Assembly (NCBI GenBank): GCA_002359895.1
Contig: DEOB01000010.1
Coordinates: 132,378 to 196,377, forward strand
Length of the DNA stretch: 64,000 nucleotides
Reading direction: 5' to 3'
Source of the DNA: Stenotrophomonas sp. UBA2629
GTDB taxonomy: Bacteria; Pseudomonadota; Gammaproteobacteria; Xanthomonadales; Xanthomonadaceae
Under the pieces are notes generated by a model. It did not search any database. It was not told where the DNA came from and was given only the letters and a program-made list of their open reading frames with translations. Position 1 is the stretch's first letter, and every line of letters starts with the position of its first letter. Positions 62,832 to 64,000 of this stretch are shown piece after piece. Position numbers and translations under genes: made by a program.

Positions 62832-63155
62832 TCAGGTTTCCTCCCGGGTCTGTGCCCGGATCCATTCCAGGTACGGCGGCAGGCCGGAACTGGGGGAGAT
62901 CGCGATGATCTCCGGTAATTCGTAGGGGTGTTCCTGCTGGATGGCCAAGGTGAGCGCATCCAGCCGGTCGGCGCAGGTTTTGATCAGCAATTGCACTTCC
63001 TGCGCCTGCTCGATTTGGCCTTGCCAGCGGTACACAGACCGCATGGGCGGCAACAAGTTCACACACGCCGCCAGCCGTCGCTCCACCAGCAGGTGGGCAA
63101 GCGTCTGGGCGCTGTCCGGATCAGGGCAGGTGCAGAAGACCAGTCTTACGTCCAT
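62832..63155 (-). CDS. cutA: CutA divalent-cation tolerance protein
   Basis: This 107-residue trimeric ferredoxin-like protein has the family blocks VFCTCPDPDSAQTLAHLLV, RRLAACVNLLPPMRSVYRWQG and HPYELPEIIAI. The family was first linked to copper tolerance, though the role is uncertain. The ATG at 63155 gives the usual size. It precedes dsbD by four bases in the same direction, a recurrent pair. Confidence 0.95.
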   Translation of the reverse strand: MDVRLVFCTCPDPDSAQTLAHLLVERRLAACVNLLPPMRSVYRWQGQIEQAQEVQLLIKTCADRLDALTLAIQQEHPYELPEIIAISPSSGLPPYLEWIRAQTREET

Positions 63156-63351
63156 CCGGGGGATTGTCGCAGATGCGAATGCGGCGCTTTCAGGTGGAAG
63201 TATTGACATCGTTGTCATCAAATGTATATTGCCGCTCGTCACGTTTTTCATTTCTTCTTCACCAACTTTACTGGGACGAAGAAAAAACGCAGGTCGGCAC
63301 CGCGCGCAGCGGTTCGGCCGGGTTCAAGCGCCTTTTACAGGGGAGAGGCTG

Positions 63352-63759
63352 GTGGAACGACACACAACCCGTGGTTTCACGCTCATCGAATTGATGATTG
63401 TGGTGGCCATCATCGCCATTCTCGCCGCCATTGCGTTGCCGGCCTATGCCGACTACGCGTTGCGCAGCAAAATCCGCGTTGCCCAGAGCGACCTGATGGC
63501 GCTGTCGAGCAACGTCGAGAACTTCCGCCAGCGCACGCTGGGTTACCCGGCCAGCGACACCGCTGCCAAAAAGGGTTGGACGGCCGGCACCAAGAGCGGC
63601 AACTTCACCTACACCTACTCGGCCAGCAGCGGCGGTTATCAGCTGAAAGCTGTCGCCAGCAGTGCGATGGGCAAAGCCAGTGGCTGCACCTTGACCCTGG
63701 ACGCCGGCAACACGCGCTCGGTCAGCGGCAACTGCGTCGGCGTGAGTGATTGGCCGTGA
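63352..63759 (+). CDS. Type IV pilin-like protein (PilE-type minor pilin)
   Basis: This is a 135-residue prepilin with a short basic leader (ERHTTRG) cleaved before FTLIELMIVVAIIAILAAIAL, carrying Glu at position +5. The body has an alpha-spine, then beta strands; two cysteines near the C-terminus (SGCTLTL, GNCVGVS) form the D-loop. This is like PilE of the fimU-pilVWXY1E minor pilin set. The GTG at 63352 has GGGAGAGG upstream. It overlaps the next pseudopilin gene by GTGA. Confidence 0.88.
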   Translation: MERHTTRGFTLIELMIVVAIIAILAAIALPAYADYALRSKIRVAQSDLMALSSNVENFRQRTLGYPASDTAAKKGWTAGTKSGNFTYTYSASSGGYQLKAVASSAMGKASGCTLTLDAGNTRSVSGNCVGVSDWP

Positions 63760-64000
63760 GCCGGCGTAACGCCGGCTTTTCGTTGGTCGAATTGATGGTG
63801 ACCCTGGCGGTGATGGCAGTACTGGCCGCCGCCGGCACGCCACTGGCGCGCCAATGGATCGACAGCAACCGGCAGATGCAGGCCCGCAACGTGATGTGGG
63901 AGGCCGTATCGCAGGTGCGCTCGCTGGCGCTGCGTAATCCCAACCAGGCCACCACCGGCGCTGTCTCGGCACGGCTGGAGCGTGACGGGCGCGCGCTGCA
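63756..64000 (+). CDS. FimT/FimU-like pseudopilin, N-terminal part (cut by window edge)
   Basis: The open frame from the GTG at 63756 (overlapping the previous stop) runs to the right edge. It encodes RRNAG then FSLVELMVTLAVMAVLAAAG, a type IV prepilin signal with Glu at +5, followed by a GspH/FimT-type amphipathic stretch RQWIDSNRQMQARNVMWEAV. It is the second gene of a minor pilin cluster that continues to the right. Confidence 0.85.
   Translation, partial: MSRRNAGFSLVELMVTLAVMAVLAAAGTPLARQWIDSNRQMQARNVMWEAVSQVRSLALRNPNQATTGAVSARLERDGRAL

Overview
The window is GC-rich, densely packed chromosomal DNA from a member of the Xanthomonadaceae, most likely Stenotrophomonas or a close relative. 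The evidence is the Clp-type CRP homologue divergent from speD, the order aroQ-accB-accC ... prmA-DUF3426-fis-purH-purD, a cyoABCD operon, and paired stem-loops headed by GTAG with TGCCGAGC/GCTCGGCA arms, which match the SMAG REP family described in Stenotrophomonas maltophilia. The genus is inferred from style and gene order, not from a marker gene.

Region 1-15.9 kb is mostly housekeeping: clp (cut by the left edge), speD, a guanidinium-type SMR exporter, coq7, rplM-rpsI, tRNA-Gln(CTG) and tRNA-Met(CAT), rppH, and an iron pair bfd-bfr with two Fur-like boxes. Next comes a two-gene signalling unit, a REC-GGDEF-EAL protein with both enzyme motifs degenerate plus a hybrid kinase with HPt. It is followed by DUF4126, a DUF6776-bactofilin-erpA run, nudC, an AmpE-like protein, and three small membrane proteins (TM2, CD225, DUF2752). 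Region 15.9-24.4 kb holds an LplT-PlsC fusion, two LysR regulators each divergent from its probable target (an MFS exporter and an aldo/keto reductase), and a YccS-type protein.

Region 24.5-37.2 kb carries purine, fatty-acid and aromatic biosynthesis genes (purD, purH, accC, accB, aroQ) with fis and prmA. It is interrupted by two lipoprotein genes and by a block with an intact MHYT-GGDEF-EAL protein. Region 37.7-42.2 kb is an electrophile/peroxide stress cassette (TetR, DJ-1/Hsp31, Ohr, MDR reductase) preceded by a palindromic operator. It is followed by a two-gene redox cassette (CPDC glutaredoxin and an orphan 2Fe-2S/FAD reductase) lying between 26-bp perfect direct repeats. From about 42.2 to 44.7 kb the sequence is visibly less GC-rich and accessory: a Sel1-like lipoprotein, DUF2834 and an H-NS-like protein.

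Region 44.9-53.6 kb has SCO and cyoDCBA on the minus strand, divergent from a MocR-type regulator. That regulator is followed by a small membrane protein, a membrane-anchored thioredoxin-like protein (DUF6436) and a second MocR paralogue. A 14-bp motif (CCATACAAGATACA) occurs both upstream and downstream of the first MocR gene, outlining a probable MocR regulon; I regard this as the strongest candidate for an undescribed system here. Region 53.6-55.6 kb is gene-poor, with an apparent HNH remnant, a YkgJ-type protein, a small basic protein and a frameshifted small secreted protein. The right end holds an S33 hydrolase divergent from a LytS/LytTR pair, tlpA-like-dsbD-cutA (DsbD with two N-terminal alpha domains), and the start of a type IV pilin cluster cut by the right edge.
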